In this document: positions 8,201-18,282 of the stretch, piece after piece
Layout: each line of letters opens with the position of its first letter
Numbering within the stretch: the first letter of the stretch is position 1
NCBI GenBank assembly: GCA_018716015.1
Contig: DVKM01000075.1
Coordinates: 1-47,751, forward strand
DNA length: 47,751 nt
Direction: 5' to 3'
Source: Candidatus Enterenecus stercoripullorum
Lineage (GTDB): Bacteria > Bacillota > Clostridia > Oscillospirales > Oscillospiraceae
The notes under the pieces: model-generated
Told to the model about the DNA's origin: nothing
What the model saw: the letters and a program-made list of their open reading frames with translations, nothing else
Databases searched by the model: none
Program-made: the position numbers and the translations under genes

Positions 8201-10990
8201 ATGGGTCTGTTTTCAAAAGTATTCGGCTCCCGCTCCCAGCGGGAGGTCAAGGCGCTCACGCCCTTGGTGGACAAGATCGAGGCGCTGGGCGAGGAGATGA
8301 AGGGGCTCAGCGACCATGAGCTGCGGGCCAAAACCGACCAGTTCAGGGACCGGCTGGCCAAGGGGGAGACGCTGGACGACATCCTCCCCGAGGCCTTCGC
8401 CGTCTGCCGGGAGGCGGACGAGCGGGTGCTGGGTATGCGCCCCTACCGGGTGCAGCTCATCGGCGGCATCATCCTTCACCAGGGGCGCATCGCCGAGATG
8501 AAGACCGGCGAGGGCAAAACCCTGGTGGCCACCCTGCCGGCCTACCTGAACGCCCTGGCGGGCAGGGGCGTTCACATCGTCACCACCAACGACTACCTGG
8601 CCAAGCGGGACTCGGAGTGGATGGGCAAGGTGTACCGCTTTTTGGGCCTCACCGTGGGCCTGGCTATCCACGGGGTGGACAAGGCGGGCAAGAAGGCGGC
8701 CTATGCCGCCGACATCACCTACGGTACCAACAACGAGTTCGGCTTTGACTACCTGCGGGACAACATGGCCATCTACGCCAGCGAGCTGGTGCAGCGGGGC
8801 CACGCCTTCGCCATTGTGGACGAGGTGGACTCCATCCTTATTGACGAGGCCCGCACCCCTCTGATCATCTCCGGTCAGGGGGAGCAGTCCACCCAGCTCT
8901 ATCAGCTGGTGGACAATTTCGTGGCCCGGCTCAAGTGCCTGAAGGTGGCCTCGGTGGACGCCAAGCAGGAGGAATCCGGCGACATCGACGTGGACTACAT
9001 CGTGGATGAGAAGGCCCGCACCGCCACCCTTACTGCCCGGGGCGTGGCCAAGGCGGAGCAGCAGTTCAACATTGAAAACCTCTCCGACCCGGAAAACTCC
9101 ACCCTGTCCCACCACATCAACCAGGCCATCAAGGCCCATGGGGTGATGAAGCGGGACATTGACTACGTGGTGAAGGACGGCGAGGTCATCATCGTGGACG
9201 AGTTCACCGGCCGGCTGATGTACGGCCGGCGGTACAACGAGGGCCTGCACCAGGCCATCGAGGCCAAGGAGCACGTCACCGTGGCCCGGGAGTCTAAGAC
9301 CCTGGCCACCATCACCTTCCAGAACTACTTCCGCCTGTACGACAAGCTCTCCGGTATGACGGGTACCGCCATGACCGAGGAGGAGGAGTTCGGGCAGATC
9401 TACAACCTGGATATTGTGGAAATTCCCACCAACAAGCCCCTGCGGCGCAAGGACCAGCCCGACTATGTGTTCAAGACCAAGGCGGGCAAATACCGGGCCA
9501 TCGTCAAGCAGATTCAGGCCTGCCATGAGAAGGGCCAGCCGGTGCTGGTGGGCACGGTGTCCATCGAGGTGTCCGAGCTGGTCAGCGGGATGCTTTCCAA
9601 GGCGGGCATCAAGCATAATGTCCTGAACGCCAAGCACCATGAAAAGGAAGCGGAGATCGTGGCCCAGGCGGGCAAGCTGGGGGCGGTCACCGTGGCCACC
9701 AACATGGCCGGCCGCGGCACTGACATCATGCTAGGGGGCAACGCGGAGTTCCTGGCCAAGGCCCAGCTGCGCAAGGCGGGTATGAGCGACGAGCTCATCG
9801 CCGAGTGCGACGGCCACGCCGAGACGGACAACCCGGAGATTCTGGAGGCCCGCCGGGCTTTTGCCGAGGCCGAGGGCAGGTTCAAGGAGGAGATCCGGGC
9901 GGAGGCGGAGCAGGTCCGGGCCGCCGGGGGACTATATATCCTGGGCACCGAGCGCCATGAGTCCCGGCGCATCGACAACCAGCTGCGGGGCCGCGCCGGA
10001 CGTCAGGGCGACCCTGGGGAGAGCCGGTTCTTTCTGTCTCTGGAGGACGACATCCTGCGCCTGTTCGGTTCTGAGCGCATTCAGAATATGATGGAGACCC
10101 TGGGGGTGGACGAGGATACCCCCCTGGATCAGAAAATGCTGTCCAACGCCATTGAGTCTGCCCAGAAGCGGGTGGAGTCCCGGAACTTCCAGACCCGGAA
10201 GACGGTGCTGGAGTACGACGATGTGATGAACACCCAGCGGGAAGTCATCTACAAGCAGCGCCGCCAGGTGCTGGACGGGGAGGACGTCCACGGGGCCATT
10301 GAGAACATGCTGGACACCATCATCACCAGCACTATCTCCGGCCACGCTGGAGAGCAGGGCTGTCTGGACGAGGCGTCCTTCCAGGCGGCCACCGCCCACC
10401 TGTCCGGCAGCGTGTTTACCCCGGACCAGCTGTTGGACTTCCGGAAGAAGGCGCCCGGCCTGAGCGCCGACGAACTGAGCCGGGAGATGCTGGAGACCGC
10501 CAAGGAGAACTACGCCAGACGGGAAGAGGAGATCAACACCCAGATGGCGCCCCTCATGGGCAGCTCCGGAAAGGTGCCCATGCGGGAGCTGGAGCGGGTG
10601 ATCCTGCTGCGGGTGGTGGACGAATACTGGATGGACCAGATCGACGCTATGCAGGAGCTGCGCCAGGGCATCGGCCTGCGGGCTTATGGTCAGTCCGACC
10701 CGGTGGTGGAGTACAAGCGGGAAGGCTACGACATGTTCGAGCAGATGATCGCCGCCATCCAGGAGGAGACCATCCGCCGGTTGTTCACCGTCCGGCTGAA
10801 GACCAACGAGGAGATTAAGCGGGAGCGGGTGGCCAAGATCACCGGCGAGTCGGGGGCCTCCGACGGCACCGTCAAGAAGCAGCCGGTGAAAAAGACCGTT
10901 AAGATCGGCCGCAACGACCCCTGTCCCTGTGGCAGCGGGCTGAAATGGAAGAAGTGCACCTGCAAGGAATATCACCCTGACCTGGGCTGA
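8201..10990 (+). CDS. secA: Preprotein translocase ATPase SecA
   Basis: 929 residues, near the typical full length. It is the motor that drives unfolded preproteins through SecYEG. Walker A GEGKT is at 103-107; Walker B with [20 protein letters not shown] follows near residues 205-225; the preprotein cross-linking, helicase-like second nucleotide domain ([26 protein letters not shown]) and helical scaffold follow in order. The C-terminus carries the zinc/SecB-type tail CPCGSG...KKCTC (Cys908, Cys910, Cys919, Cys921). The ATG at 8201 has AAAGGACACAGAGG upstream. A hairpin-prone GC-rich leader precedes it; no secA regulator such as secM was seen. Confidence 0.97.
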   Translation: MGLFSKVFGSRSQREVKALTPLVDKIEALGEEMKGLSDHELRAKTDQFRDRLAKGETLDDILPEAFAVCREADERVLGMRPYRVQLIGGIILHQGRIAEMKTGEGKTLVATLPAYLNALAGRGVHIVTTNDYLAKRDSEWMGKVYRFLGLTVGLAIHGVDKAGKKAAYAADITYGTNNEFGFDYLRDNMAIYASELVQRGHAFAIVDEVDSILIDEARTPLIISGQGEQSTQLYQLVDNFVARLKCLKVASVDAKQEESGDIDVDYIVDEKARTATLTARGVAKAEQQFNIENLSDPENSTLSHHINQAIKAHGVMKRDIDYVVKDGEVIIVDEFTGRLMYGRRYNEGLHQAIEAKEHVTVARESKTLATITFQNYFRLYDKLSGMTGTAMTEEEEFGQIYNLDIVEIPTNKPLRRKDQPDYVFKTKAGKYRAIVKQIQACHEKGQPVLVGTVSIEVSELVSGMLSKAGIKHNVLNAKHHEKEAEIVAQAGKLGAVTVATNMAGRGTDIMLGGNAEFLAKAQLRKAGMSDELIAECDGHAETDNPEILEARRAFAEAEGRFKEEIRAEAEQVRAAGGLYILGTERHESRRIDNQLRGRAGRQGDPGESRFFLSLEDDILRLFGSERIQNMMETLGVDEDTPLDQKMLSNAIESAQKRVESRNFQTRKTVLEYDDVMNTQREVIYKQRRQVLDGEDVHGAIENMLDTIITSTISGHAGEQGCLDEASFQAATAHLSGSVFTPDQLLDFRKKAPGLSADELSREMLETAKENYARREEEINTQMAPLMGSSGKVPMRELERVILLRVVDEYWMDQIDAMQELRQGIGLRAYGQSDPVVEYKREGYDMFEQMIAAIQEETIRRLFTVRLKTNEEIKRERVAKITGESGASDGTVKKQPVKKTVKIGRNDPCPCGSGLKWKKCTCKEYHPDLG

Positions 10991-11123
10991 GCCCCATCCG
11001 GCAGAAAGATGATTGGGGAAGAAAACGGGAAGCGTGGAAGCAGCCTGAAGGGAATAAGCGCCCGCCGGGGCGGGTGCCGGGCAGAGCGAGTGGGAGATTC
11101 GCCTGCACGGAAAGGAGCGGCCT

Positions 11124-11936
11124 ATGAAGATCATTGAGGAAACAAAGCAAGGCGTCCCCTTCCTCCAGGCGGACGGTATCCGGGACGCCGGAGGCGCGGC
11201 CCACGGGTTTTCCACCCGGCTGGGGGGTATGTCCCAGGGCATGTGGGCGTCCCTGAACCTGGGAGTGAGCCGGGGGGACAACCCCGAGCATGTGCGGGAG
11301 AACTACCGCCGGTTTTTCTCCGCCATCGGCGCGGACGGGAAGAAACTGGTGACAACTAATCAGGTACACGGCGGCAAGGTCCGGGTGGTGACTGCCGCGG
11401 ACTGGAAGGACGATCCCTATGAGCGGGCGGACTATGAGGCCGACGGCCTGATGACAGACACCCCCGGTGTGGTGCTGCTGATCTATTCCGCCGACTGCAT
11501 CCCTGTGCTGCTCTACGACCCGGTGCGCCGGGTGGCGGCCGCCGTCCACGCCGGCTGGCGGGGGACTGCTGCGGGGATTGCCGCCACCGCGGTGGAACGG
11601 ATGAAAGAGGTATATGACTGCAAGCCGGAGGACATTTTAGCCGCGGTGGGCCCCGGGATCGGTCCGTGCTGCTTTGAGACCCATGAGGATGTGCCCAACG
11701 CCATGATGGCCGCTGTGTCCTCCGCGGCCCTGCCCTATATCAAGGTGCTGGAGAGCGGGAAGTTCTCCCTGGACCTGAAGGGCATCAACGCCCGGCTGCT
11801 GGACAAAGCAGGGCTGGACCCGGACCACATCGCGGTGTGCCAGGACTGCACCGCCTGCATGGGTGAGAAGTACTGGAGCCACCGGCGCATGGGCAATAAC
11901 CGGGGATCTATGGCCGCCGCCATCCAGTTGTTATGA
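11124..11936 (+). CDS. pgeF: Peptidoglycan editing factor / YfiH-family laccase-domain protein
   Basis: 270 residues. It matches the Cu-oxidase_4/YfiH fold with the conserved metal ligands His82 (NQVHG), Cys125 (SADCIP) and His142 (HAGWRG), plus VGPGIGPCCFE near residue 175. The family is named PgeF for its role in limiting misincorporation of L-Ser in muropeptides, and members also show purine nucleoside phosphorylase-type activity; which applies here is not shown. Ribosome site AAAGGAG precedes the ATG. Its stop overlaps the next gene's start (ATGA), so the two are coupled. Confidence 0.9.
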   Translation: MKIIEETKQGVPFLQADGIRDAGGAAHGFSTRLGGMSQGMWASLNLGVSRGDNPEHVRENYRRFFSAIGADGKKLVTTNQVHGGKVRVVTAADWKDDPYERADYEADGLMTDTPGVVLLIYSADCIPVLLYDPVRRVAAAVHAGWRGTAAGIAATAVERMKEVYDCKPEDILAAVGPGIGPCCFETHEDVPNAMMAAVSSAALPYIKVLESGKFSLDLKGINARLLDKAGLDPDHIAVCQDCTACMGEKYWSHRRMGNNRGSMAAAIQLL

Positions 11937-13459
11937 GAAAGCTGACGGCCCTGCTGCTGACGGCGGCGCTGGCCCTTGGCCTTTGGGGATGCGCGGCGGG
12001 AGAGGGAGATCCCTCCCCCAGCCTGTCTCCGGAGCCGACCGCCACCCAGCGGCCTCAGGCTCAGCCCCTTGCCCTGGCCTATGACCCCCAGTTGTCCTTG
12101 CATCCCATCACCGGCCAGAGCCAGGTGAACCTGGACCTGGCCGGACTGGTCTATGAGGGGCTTTACGAGCTGGACCGCTCCTTTGAGCCCCAGCCCGCCC
12201 TGGCCCAGTCCGCCTCGGTCAGTGAGGACGCTCTGGCGTGGACCATTACCCTGCGCTCCGGCGTGGCTTTTTCCGACGGCACGCCCCTGACCGCCGCCCA
12301 TGTGGTCAGCTCGCTGAACGCCGCCCGAAACAGCACCCTGTATGGGCCGCGGCTGAGTGCTGTCACCTCGGTATCGGAGGCCAATGGAGTGGTGGCAATT
12401 TACCTGTCCAGCCCCAACGGGGCCTTGCCTGCCCTGCTGGACATCCCCATTGTGCTGGAACAGGAGAGCGGGATCCCCCTGGGGACGGGACGCTACCGCT
12501 TCGTGCAGGTGGGGGACAGCCTGAGCTTACAGGCCAATGGCAACTATGACGGGGCAGTACCCTATGACATTATTCCGCTGCAGGCGGTAACCGGGGCGGA
12601 TGAGCGCATTGCCGCCTTTGACAGCGGGGATGTGACGGCAGTGGTCACCGATTTTTCCTCCTCCTATGCCCTGGGCTATTCCGGCAGCTATGAGACCTGT
12701 GATTTCCCCACAACCACGCTGCTGTATGTAGGGTTCAAAACCACGGCGGGAGCCTGTGCTTCCCCCCAGGTGCGCCAGGCGTTTTCCAAGGCATTTGACC
12801 GGGAGGAACTGGTGAGCGCCCTGCTGGCCGGCCACGGAGACGCGTCCAGCCTGCCTGTCTCCCCGCTGCACCAGGACTATGACCCCCAGGCGGCCGCCTT
12901 GCTGGACTATGACGCCCCGGGCGGGAGGGAACTGCTCCTTTCCTCCGGATATACCCAGGGGGAGGACGGGCTGCTCTACCGGGGCAGCGCGCCTTTGAGC
13001 GTCACCATTGTAGTGAACAACGACAGTGCGCCCAAGCAGGCGGCGGCGGATTTCCTAGCACAGTGCCTTGGTGAGCTGGGGGTGTCGGCCACGGTGAATA
13101 AGCTACCCTGGGAGGAGTATCTCAGGGCCCTGTCCTCCGGCCAGTTTGACCTGTACATCGGGGAAGTGCGCATGACCGGGGACTTTGACCCTACCGCCCT
13201 GCTGACGGGGGCGCTGAACTACGGGGGCTATGCCAGCCAGACCATGCCCGGGCTGTTGGCCGCCTGGCGGGCAGCTGGGGATGAGGCGAGAACTCAGGCA
13301 GCTTCCCAGCTTTGGCAGGTCTTTGCCCAGGACGCGCCCATAGCTGCGTTGTGCTTCAAGCGGGGCTCCATGCTCATCCGGTGGGGGATGGTGACCAACG
13401 TGCAGCCCACCCAGGCCGACCCCTACTGGAACATGGAACAGTGGCAGATGGCGCAATAG
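11933..13459 (+). CDS. Family 5 (peptide/nickel-type) ABC substrate-binding lipoprotein, orphan
   Basis: 508 residues. Signal peptide with lipobox LWGC puts the lipidated cysteine at residue 20. The body is a complete SBP_bac_5 domain: SFEPQPALAQS and the FSDGTPLTAAHVVSSL stretch (about 100-125) and QVRQAFSKAFDRE (about 280) are typical DppA/OppA landmarks. Proteins of the family bind di- and oligopeptides, nickel complexes or sugars. No permease or ATPase genes lie nearby, so it must share a transporter encoded elsewhere or act as a chaperone or sensor. The four-base overlap with pgeF suggests co-expression, and a link with wall-derived peptides is a guess from that pairing. Confidence 0.87.
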   Translation: MRKLTALLLTAALALGLWGCAAGEGDPSPSLSPEPTATQRPQAQPLALAYDPQLSLHPITGQSQVNLDLAGLVYEGLYELDRSFEPQPALAQSASVSEDALAWTITLRSGVAFSDGTPLTAAHVVSSLNAARNSTLYGPRLSAVTSVSEANGVVAIYLSSPNGALPALLDIPIVLEQESGIPLGTGRYRFVQVGDSLSLQANGNYDGAVPYDIIPLQAVTGADERIAAFDSGDVTAVVTDFSSSYALGYSGSYETCDFPTTTLLYVGFKTTAGACASPQVRQAFSKAFDREELVSALLAGHGDASSLPVSPLHQDYDPQAAALLDYDAPGGRELLLSSGYTQGEDGLLYRGSAPLSVTIVVNNDSAPKQAAADFLAQCLGELGVSATVNKLPWEEYLRALSSGQFDLYIGEVRMTGDFDPTALLTGALNYGGYASQTMPGLLAAWRAAGDEARTQAASQLWQVFAQDAPIAALCFKRGSMLIRWGMVTNVQPTQADPYWNMEQWQMAQ

Positions 13460-13547
13460 GAACGGTAGTAAGCCCACACAGCGGGCGTGAGAATAGGACA
13501 AACCCGGCGCGGGAGCGGTCCGGGCGAGATAAGGGAGAGAACAGGGA

Positions 13548-16500
13548 ATGAGCCAAGTATTTCGATGCTATGTGGAGAAGCGGCCCGGGTTTGACGTGGA
13601 GGCGGCCAAGACCCTGCGGGAGCTGCGGGATCAGCTGGGCATTGCCGGCCTGACCGGCCTGCGGCTGTTCAACCGCTACGATGTGGAGGGGGTGGACGAG
13701 GCGGTCTATCAGGCAGCCAAGCCCACGGTGTTCTCCGAGCCCCAGTGCGACCACATCTATGATGAGCGGCTGCCCCAGCTGCCGGAGGGGACCACCCTGC
13801 TGGCAGTGGAGGCGCTGCCCGGCCAGTATGACCAGCGGGCCGACTCCTGCGCCCAGTGCATGATGCTGCTGGCCGGCGTGGCCAAGCCTGCGGTGGCCAA
13901 CGCCCGGGTGTACGCCATGACCGGTAGCCTGAGTCAGGGGGACCTGGATAGGATCCGGGGCTATCTCATCAACCCCGTGGAGTGCCGCCAGGCCTCCATG
14001 GAGAAACCCCATACCCTGGCCCGGGGCTATGACACCCCTGACCATGTGGCGGTGCTCGCCGGGTTTACTGCCCTGGATGAGACGGGGCTGGAGAAGATGC
14101 TGGGCGACTACGGCCTGGCCATGGACTTGGCAGACCTGAAATTCCTTCAGAGCTATTTCCGGGACGAGGAGGGCCGGGATCCCACCATTACCGAGGTGCG
14201 TGTGGTGGACACCTACTGGTCCGACCACTGCCGGCACACCACCTTCTCCACCCACATCAATTCCGTAGAGATCATGGACCAGAAGGTGGCCGAGTCCTAC
14301 CGCCGCTATCTGGATGCCCGGGTGGAGGTGTACGGCAAGGAAAAGGCCAGCGTCCGGCCCCAGACCCTGATGGACATCGCAACCATCGGCGCCAAGACCC
14401 TGAAGAAACGGGGGCTTTTAAAAAATCTGGACGAGAGCGAGGAGATCAACGCCTGCTCCATCCGGGTCAAGGCGGTGGTGGACGGTCAGGAGGAGGACTG
14501 GCTGCTCTTGTTCAAAAACGAGACCCACAACCACCCCACGGAGATCGAGCCCTTCGGCGGAGCGGCCACCTGCATCGGCGGCTGCATCCGGGACCCCCTG
14601 TCCGGCCGGGCCTATGTCTATCAGGCCATGCGCCTGACGGGCTGCGGCGACCCCCGGGCGCCCATGGGCCAGACCTTAGAGGGCAAGCTGCCCCAGCGCA
14701 AGCTGGCCCAGACCGCGGCGGCGGGCTATTCCTCCTACGGCAACCAGATCGGCCTTGCCACCGGCTTGGTGGACGAGGTATACCATGAGGGGTACGTCGC
14801 CAAGCATCTGGAGGTGGGTGCCGTGGTGGGCGCCGCGCCAGAGGCCAATGTGGTCCGGGAGCGCCCTGTGCCGGGGGACGTGGTCATCCTGCTGGGCGGG
14901 CGCACCGGGCGGGATGGCATCGGCGGGGCCACCGGGTCCTCCAAGAGCCACAACCAAGCCTCCCTGACCACCATGGCCAGCGAGGTGCAGAAGGGCAACG
15001 CCCCCGAGGAGCGCAAGATCCAGCGGCTGTTCCGCGACCCGGCGGTGACCCGGCTTATTAAGCGGTGCAACGACTTCGGCGCCGGCGGGGTGAGCGTGGC
15101 CATCGGCGAGCTGGCCGACGGGCTGTCCATCGACCTGGACGCGGTGCGCAAGAAATACGACGGGCTGGACGGCACGGAGCTGGCCATCTCCGAATCTCAG
15201 GAGCGCATGGCCGTGGTGGTGGCCGCCCAGGACGAGGCGGTGTTCCTCGCCGCCGCCCAGAGGGAGAACCTGGAGGCCTACCGGGTGGCGGTAGTTACCG
15301 AGAATCCCCGGATGGTCATGACCTGGAAGGGGCAGACCATCGCCGACCTGTCCCGGGCCTTTTTGAATACCAATGGCGCGGTGAAACGCGCCAGCGTGTT
15401 TGTGCCCGCCCGGAAGAGCGGCGTCCCCGCTCCCTTTGCCGATCTGCGGTCAGTGGCGGGCAGCTTGAAATGCGGCTCCCGCCGGGGGCTTGCCGAGCGG
15501 TTTGACGGCTCCGTCGGCGCGGCCTCGGTGCTCATGCCCTACGGCGGCGCCACCCAGCGCACCCCCACCCAGGTGATGGCGGCCACTCTGCCGGTGGAGC
15601 CAGGCAAGGTGACCGAGACCTGTTCGGTGATGAGCTGGGGCTTTGACCCCGACTGGATGTCTGCCGACCCCTACGGCGGGGCGGGGGCGTCGGTGGTGCT
15701 GTCCATGGCCAAGCTGGTGGCCGCCGGCTGCGACCCCCAGGCGGCCTACCTCACCTTCCAGGAATACTTTGAAAAGCTGCGGGAGGAGCCCGAGCGCTGG
15801 GGAAAGCCCTTCCAGGCGCTGCTGGGTGCTTTGGACGCCCAGCTGGGGCTGGGGGCTGCGGCCATCGGCGGCAAGGACTCCATGTCCGGGTCCTTCCTGG
15901 ATCTGGACGTGCCCCCCACCCTGATCTCCTTCGCGGTGGCCCCCGCCCTGGCCAGCCAGGTGCTCTCCCCGGAGTTCAAGGCTCCGGACCACCCGGTATA
16001 CCTGTTCCCCGTGAGGAGAACGGACGACTACGAGGGTATGAAAAAAGCCTGGGCCTGCCTGCACAATCTGGCCCAGGCGGGCAAGGTGGCCGCGGCCTGG
16101 GCGGTGGAGGCCGGCGGTGTGGCCGAGGGCGCGATGAAGATGGCCTTGGGCAACCACATCGGCTTCCTGGCCGATGCCGGAGTGCAGGCCCCCTGGTACG
16201 GCCACATGCCCGGCGCCATTATGGCGGAGCTGACCCAAGAGGTCTATGACTGTGCTGCGGTGCGCATCGGCATGACCACGAAGGAGCCGGTGGTGGCCAT
16301 CGGCGAGGACAGCGCCGGCGTGGACGAGCTGCGCAGCCTGTGGGAAGGGGTGCTGGAGGAGGTCTACGCCACCGACCTGGGCACCCAGCCCACCCCGGTG
16401 GAGCCCATCTCCTATGACCGGCGCTCCCCCGCGGTGTTTTGCGGCGAGATCGCCCGGCCCCGGGCGGTGATCCCCGTGTTCCCCGGCACCAACTGCGAGT

Positions 16501-17255
16501 ACGACACCGCCTCCTCCTGCCGCAAGGCGGGTATTGAGCCGGAGATTTTGGTCATCCGCAACCTGAGCCCCAAAGATCTGGAGGAGTCTGCCGACGCACT
16601 GGACGCCGCCATCAGCCGCAGCCAGATGATCGTGCTGCCCGGCGGGTTCTCCGGCGGGGACGAACCGGACGGATCGGCCAAGTTTATCGTGTCCTTTTTC
16701 CGCAACCCCAAGCTCATGGACGGGGTACATGACCTGCTGAAAAACCGGGATGGCCTGATGTTGGGCATCTGCAACGGCTTCCAGGCCCTGGTGAAGCTGG
16801 GGCTGGTGCCCTATGGGGAGATCCGCCCCGCCACTCCGGACAGCCCTACCCTGACCTTCAACCTCATCGGACGCCATCAGAGCCGGTATGTCACCACCCG
16901 GGTGGCCTCGGTGCGCTCCCCCTGGATGCTGCTTAGCCATGTGGGCGATGTGCACGCCATTGTCATCTCCCACGGGGAGGGCCGGTTTGTGGCCCCCCAG
17001 GCCGTGGTGGATGGGCTCATCGCCAGCGGCCAGGTGGCTACCCAGTATGTAAACCCGGCCACCGGCCTACCGGACATGGGCATCGACTGCAATCCCAACG
17101 GGTCCGTGTTCTGCATCGAGGGGATCTTCTCCCCCGACGGCCGGGTGTTCGGCAAGATGGGCCACACCGAGCGCAGCGGAGTGTACATCGCCAAAAATAT
17201 TCCCGGAGACAAGCTCCAGCCCCTCTTTGAGTCGGGTGCGCTGTACTTCCGGTAA
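13548..17255 (+). CDS. purL: Phosphoribosylformylglycinamidine synthase, large single-chain type
   Basis: 1235 residues, the length of the clostridial large FGAM synthase. It converts FGAR, glutamine and ATP to FGAM, the fourth step of purine synthesis. Landmarks in order are the N-terminal PurS-like region, the synthase motif TYWSDHCRHTTF (about residue 225), the ATP-site KNETHNHPTEIEPFGGAATCIGG stretch (about 325), the second AIRS-like half (DSMSG near 785), and the C-terminal glutamine amidotransferase with PGGFSGGDE, the nucleophile cysteine in GICNGFQ and the ISHGEGRF triad region. No other pur genes and no guanine riboswitch are nearby. A bidirectional terminator follows. Confidence 0.96.
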   Translation: MSQVFRCYVEKRPGFDVEAAKTLRELRDQLGIAGLTGLRLFNRYDVEGVDEAVYQAAKPTVFSEPQCDHIYDERLPQLPEGTTLLAVEALPGQYDQRADSCAQCMMLLAGVAKPAVANARVYAMTGSLSQGDLDRIRGYLINPVECRQASMEKPHTLARGYDTPDHVAVLAGFTALDETGLEKMLGDYGLAMDLADLKFLQSYFRDEEGRDPTITEVRVVDTYWSDHCRHTTFSTHINSVEIMDQKVAESYRRYLDARVEVYGKEKASVRPQTLMDIATIGAKTLKKRGLLKNLDESEEINACSIRVKAVVDGQEEDWLLLFKNETHNHPTEIEPFGGAATCIGGCIRDPLSGRAYVYQAMRLTGCGDPRAPMGQTLEGKLPQRKLAQTAAAGYSSYGNQIGLATGLVDEVYHEGYVAKHLEVGAVVGAAPEANVVRERPVPGDVVILLGGRTGRDGIGGATGSSKSHNQASLTTMASEVQKGNAPEERKIQRLFRDPAVTRLIKRCNDFGAGGVSVAIGELADGLSIDLDAVRKKYDGLDGTELAISESQERMAVVVAAQDEAVFLAAAQRENLEAYRVAVVTENPRMVMTWKGQTIADLSRAFLNTNGAVKRASVFVPARKSGVPAPFADLRSVAGSLKCGSRRGLAERFDGSVGAASVLMPYGGATQRTPTQVMAATLPVEPGKVTETCSVMSWGFDPDWMSADPYGGAGASVVLSMAKLVAAGCDPQAAYLTFQEYFEKLREEPERWGKPFQALLGALDAQLGLGAAAIGGKDSMSGSFLDLDVPPTLISFAVAPALASQVLSPEFKAPDHPVYLFPVRRTDDYEGMKKAWACLHNLAQAGKVAAAWAVEAGGVAEGAMKMALGNHIGFLADAGVQAPWYGHMPGAIMAELTQEVYDCAAVRIGMTTKEPVVAIGEDSAGVDELRSLWEGVLEEVYATDLGTQPTPVEPISYDRRSPAVFCGEIARPRAVIPVFPGTNCEYDTASSCRKAGIEPEILVIRNLSPKDLEESADALDAAISRSQMIVLPGGFSGGDEPDGSAKFIVSFFRNPKLMDGVHDLLKNRDGLMLGICNGFQALVKLGLVPYGEIRPATPDSPTLTFNLIGRHQSRYVTTRVASVRSPWMLLSHVGDVHAIVISHGEGRFVAPQAVVDGLIASGQVATQYVNPATGLPDMGIDCNPNGSVFCIEGIFSPDGRVFGKMGHTERSGVYIAKNIPGDKLQPLFESGALYFR

Positions 17256-17267
17256 AACCACAAAATG

Positions 17268-17299
17268 CAGCCCCAGCCGGTTCGAACCGGCTGGGGCTG
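17268..17299. terminator. Bidirectional terminator after purL
   Basis: A perfect 32-base palindrome (arms 17268-17282 and 17285-17299) lies between the convergent purL and 17317-17754 genes. It is followed by TTTG on the plus strand and by ATTTTG on the minus strand. Its centre GGTTCGAACC mimics a tRNA T-loop by chance. Confidence 0.85.
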
Positions 17300-17316
17300 T
17301 TTGCTGCACTGAAATT

Positions 17317-17754
17317 TTACTTCGCCGCCCGCACCAGGGCGTCCAGCACCTCCAACTGCTTGGGCATGAGCAGTTTGCGCTTGGGATAGCGGGCGGTGTA
17401 GCCCAGCAGGATCCGGGCCGCGTCCCCTGGGGCCAGCGCGTCCAGCAGGGGCAGGGCATAGTACTCCGCCGCCTGGAACATCAGCTGGGAGTTGTGGTCA
17501 AAACCCTTTGCGTTCAGCAGCATGAACTCCGCCGCTTCGGCCGCCAAAGCGGCGTCCGCTCCATCCAGTTGGGCCACGCAGGCCTCCAGCCGCTGGAGAA
17601 AGCGCTTGGCGATCACCCGCTCCCCGGCGGGGGGGCCGGTGAGGAATCGGGAGATCCCCTGAAAGGCGCCCCCCTCCCGGAGCATCAGGCGGCGGTCGTC
17701 CAGATATTCCTCATAGCATTGCCGCAGGGATTGCAGCCCATTGGACAGCTCCAT
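17317..17754 (-). CDS. Conserved-looking hypothetical protein paired with yerC
   Basis: 145 residues, not recognised. It is predicted soluble and mostly helical, with no signal peptide, membrane segment or obvious catalytic motif. A GPPAGERVIAKRFLQRLE segment and a C-terminal YPKRKLLMPKQLEVLDAL stretch are the most distinctive parts. The ATG at 17754 lies two bases after the stop of the upstream yerC-like gene, whose 3' end supplies the GGAGTCCTGAGT ribosome site, so the two are surely co-translated. A role linked to the YerC regulator is plausible only from position. Confidence 0.7.
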   Translation of the reverse strand: MELSNGLQSLRQCYEEYLDDRRLMLREGGAFQGISRFLTGPPAGERVIAKRFLQRLEACVAQLDGADAALAAEAAEFMLLNAKGFDHNSQLMFQAAEYYALPLLDALAPGDAARILLGYTARYPKRKLLMPKQLEVLDALVRAAK

Positions 17755-17756
17755 AC

Positions 17757-18056
17757 TCAGGACTCCTTCTTTTCCTTGCGCCGCTGGATCATCTTCCGAA
17801 AGCCGCCGGCACCGAAGGAGAAGATCCGGTTGACCCGGCTGATGGTGGCCGAGCTGGCCCCGGTTTTCTCCAGAATATCCGTATAGACCATCCCCTCGTC
17901 CAGCAGGATGGCCACGTCGTAGCGCTGTTCCAGGGCCCGCAGCTCCCCCACGGTGCACAGATCGTCAAAAAAGGCGCAGCACTCGTCCAGATCCTTCAGC
18001 TCCAGAATGCTCTCGTAAAGGGCCATGCTGCGCTGTTTGTTCGATACCTTCGGCAT
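17757..18056 (-). CDS. yerC: TrpR-like DNA-binding protein, YerC/YecD family
   Basis: 99 residues. It carries a TrpR-type helix-turn-helix; residues near VYTDILEKTGASSATISRVNR form the reader helix region, and DECCAFFDDLCTVGEL the preceding core. The YerC/YecD branch is widespread in Firmicutes; it lacks evidence of tryptophan binding and its regulon is not established. The ATG at 18056 has AAGGAGG five bases upstream; a TTG 18 bases earlier would overlap that site. The basic tail FRKMIQRRKEKKES ends the protein. No trp genes are nearby. Confidence 0.85.
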   Translation of the reverse strand: MPKVSNKQRSMALYESILELKDLDECCAFFDDLCTVGELRALEQRYDVAILLDEGMVYTDILEKTGASSATISRVNRIFSFGAGGFRKMIQRRKEKKES

Positions 18057-18147
18057 GATATCCTCCTTTTGCAACGGCTGGCGGATTAGCCCGGGGAGAC
18101 AGCCGGATGGCCCGCCGCCGTATGCCCGTGTAAAACCTGTCGCCTAC

Positions 18148-18176
18148 ATTCTAACAGATTGAAGCGGCAAAGTAAA
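18148..18176 (-). promoter_or_regulatory. Promoter of the yerC pair
   Basis: Minus strand TTTACT (18171-18176), 17 bases, TAGAAT (18148-18153), about 90 bases before the yerC start. Confidence 0.55.
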
Positions 18177-18187
18177 CCGCTTTTTGC

Positions 18188-18216
18188 TTCTCAAGTTGGG
18201 GGGGATGTGGTATACT
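18188..18216 (+). promoter_or_regulatory. Extended -10 promoter of the metallophosphoesterase gene
   Basis: TTCTCA (18188-18193), 17 bases, TATACT (18211-18216) with an extended TGG before the -10. It is divergent from the yerC promoter. Confidence 0.6.
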
Positions 18217-18282
18217 AATGAGTACGGAAATCGAGGCGGAGGAGATCGGCCGATCTGCCGCCAGAAAGGAGGCGCGTCGAAA

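Noticed and set aside
13460-13547. Purine riboswitch or PurR site before purL
   Set aside because: The 88-base gap shows neither the three-way junction landmarks nor a PurBox-like repeat.
17268-17299. GGTTCGAACC as a possible tRNA T-loop
   Set aside because: It is the centre of a perfect 32-base palindrome acting as a terminator between convergent genes; no D or anticodon arm is present.
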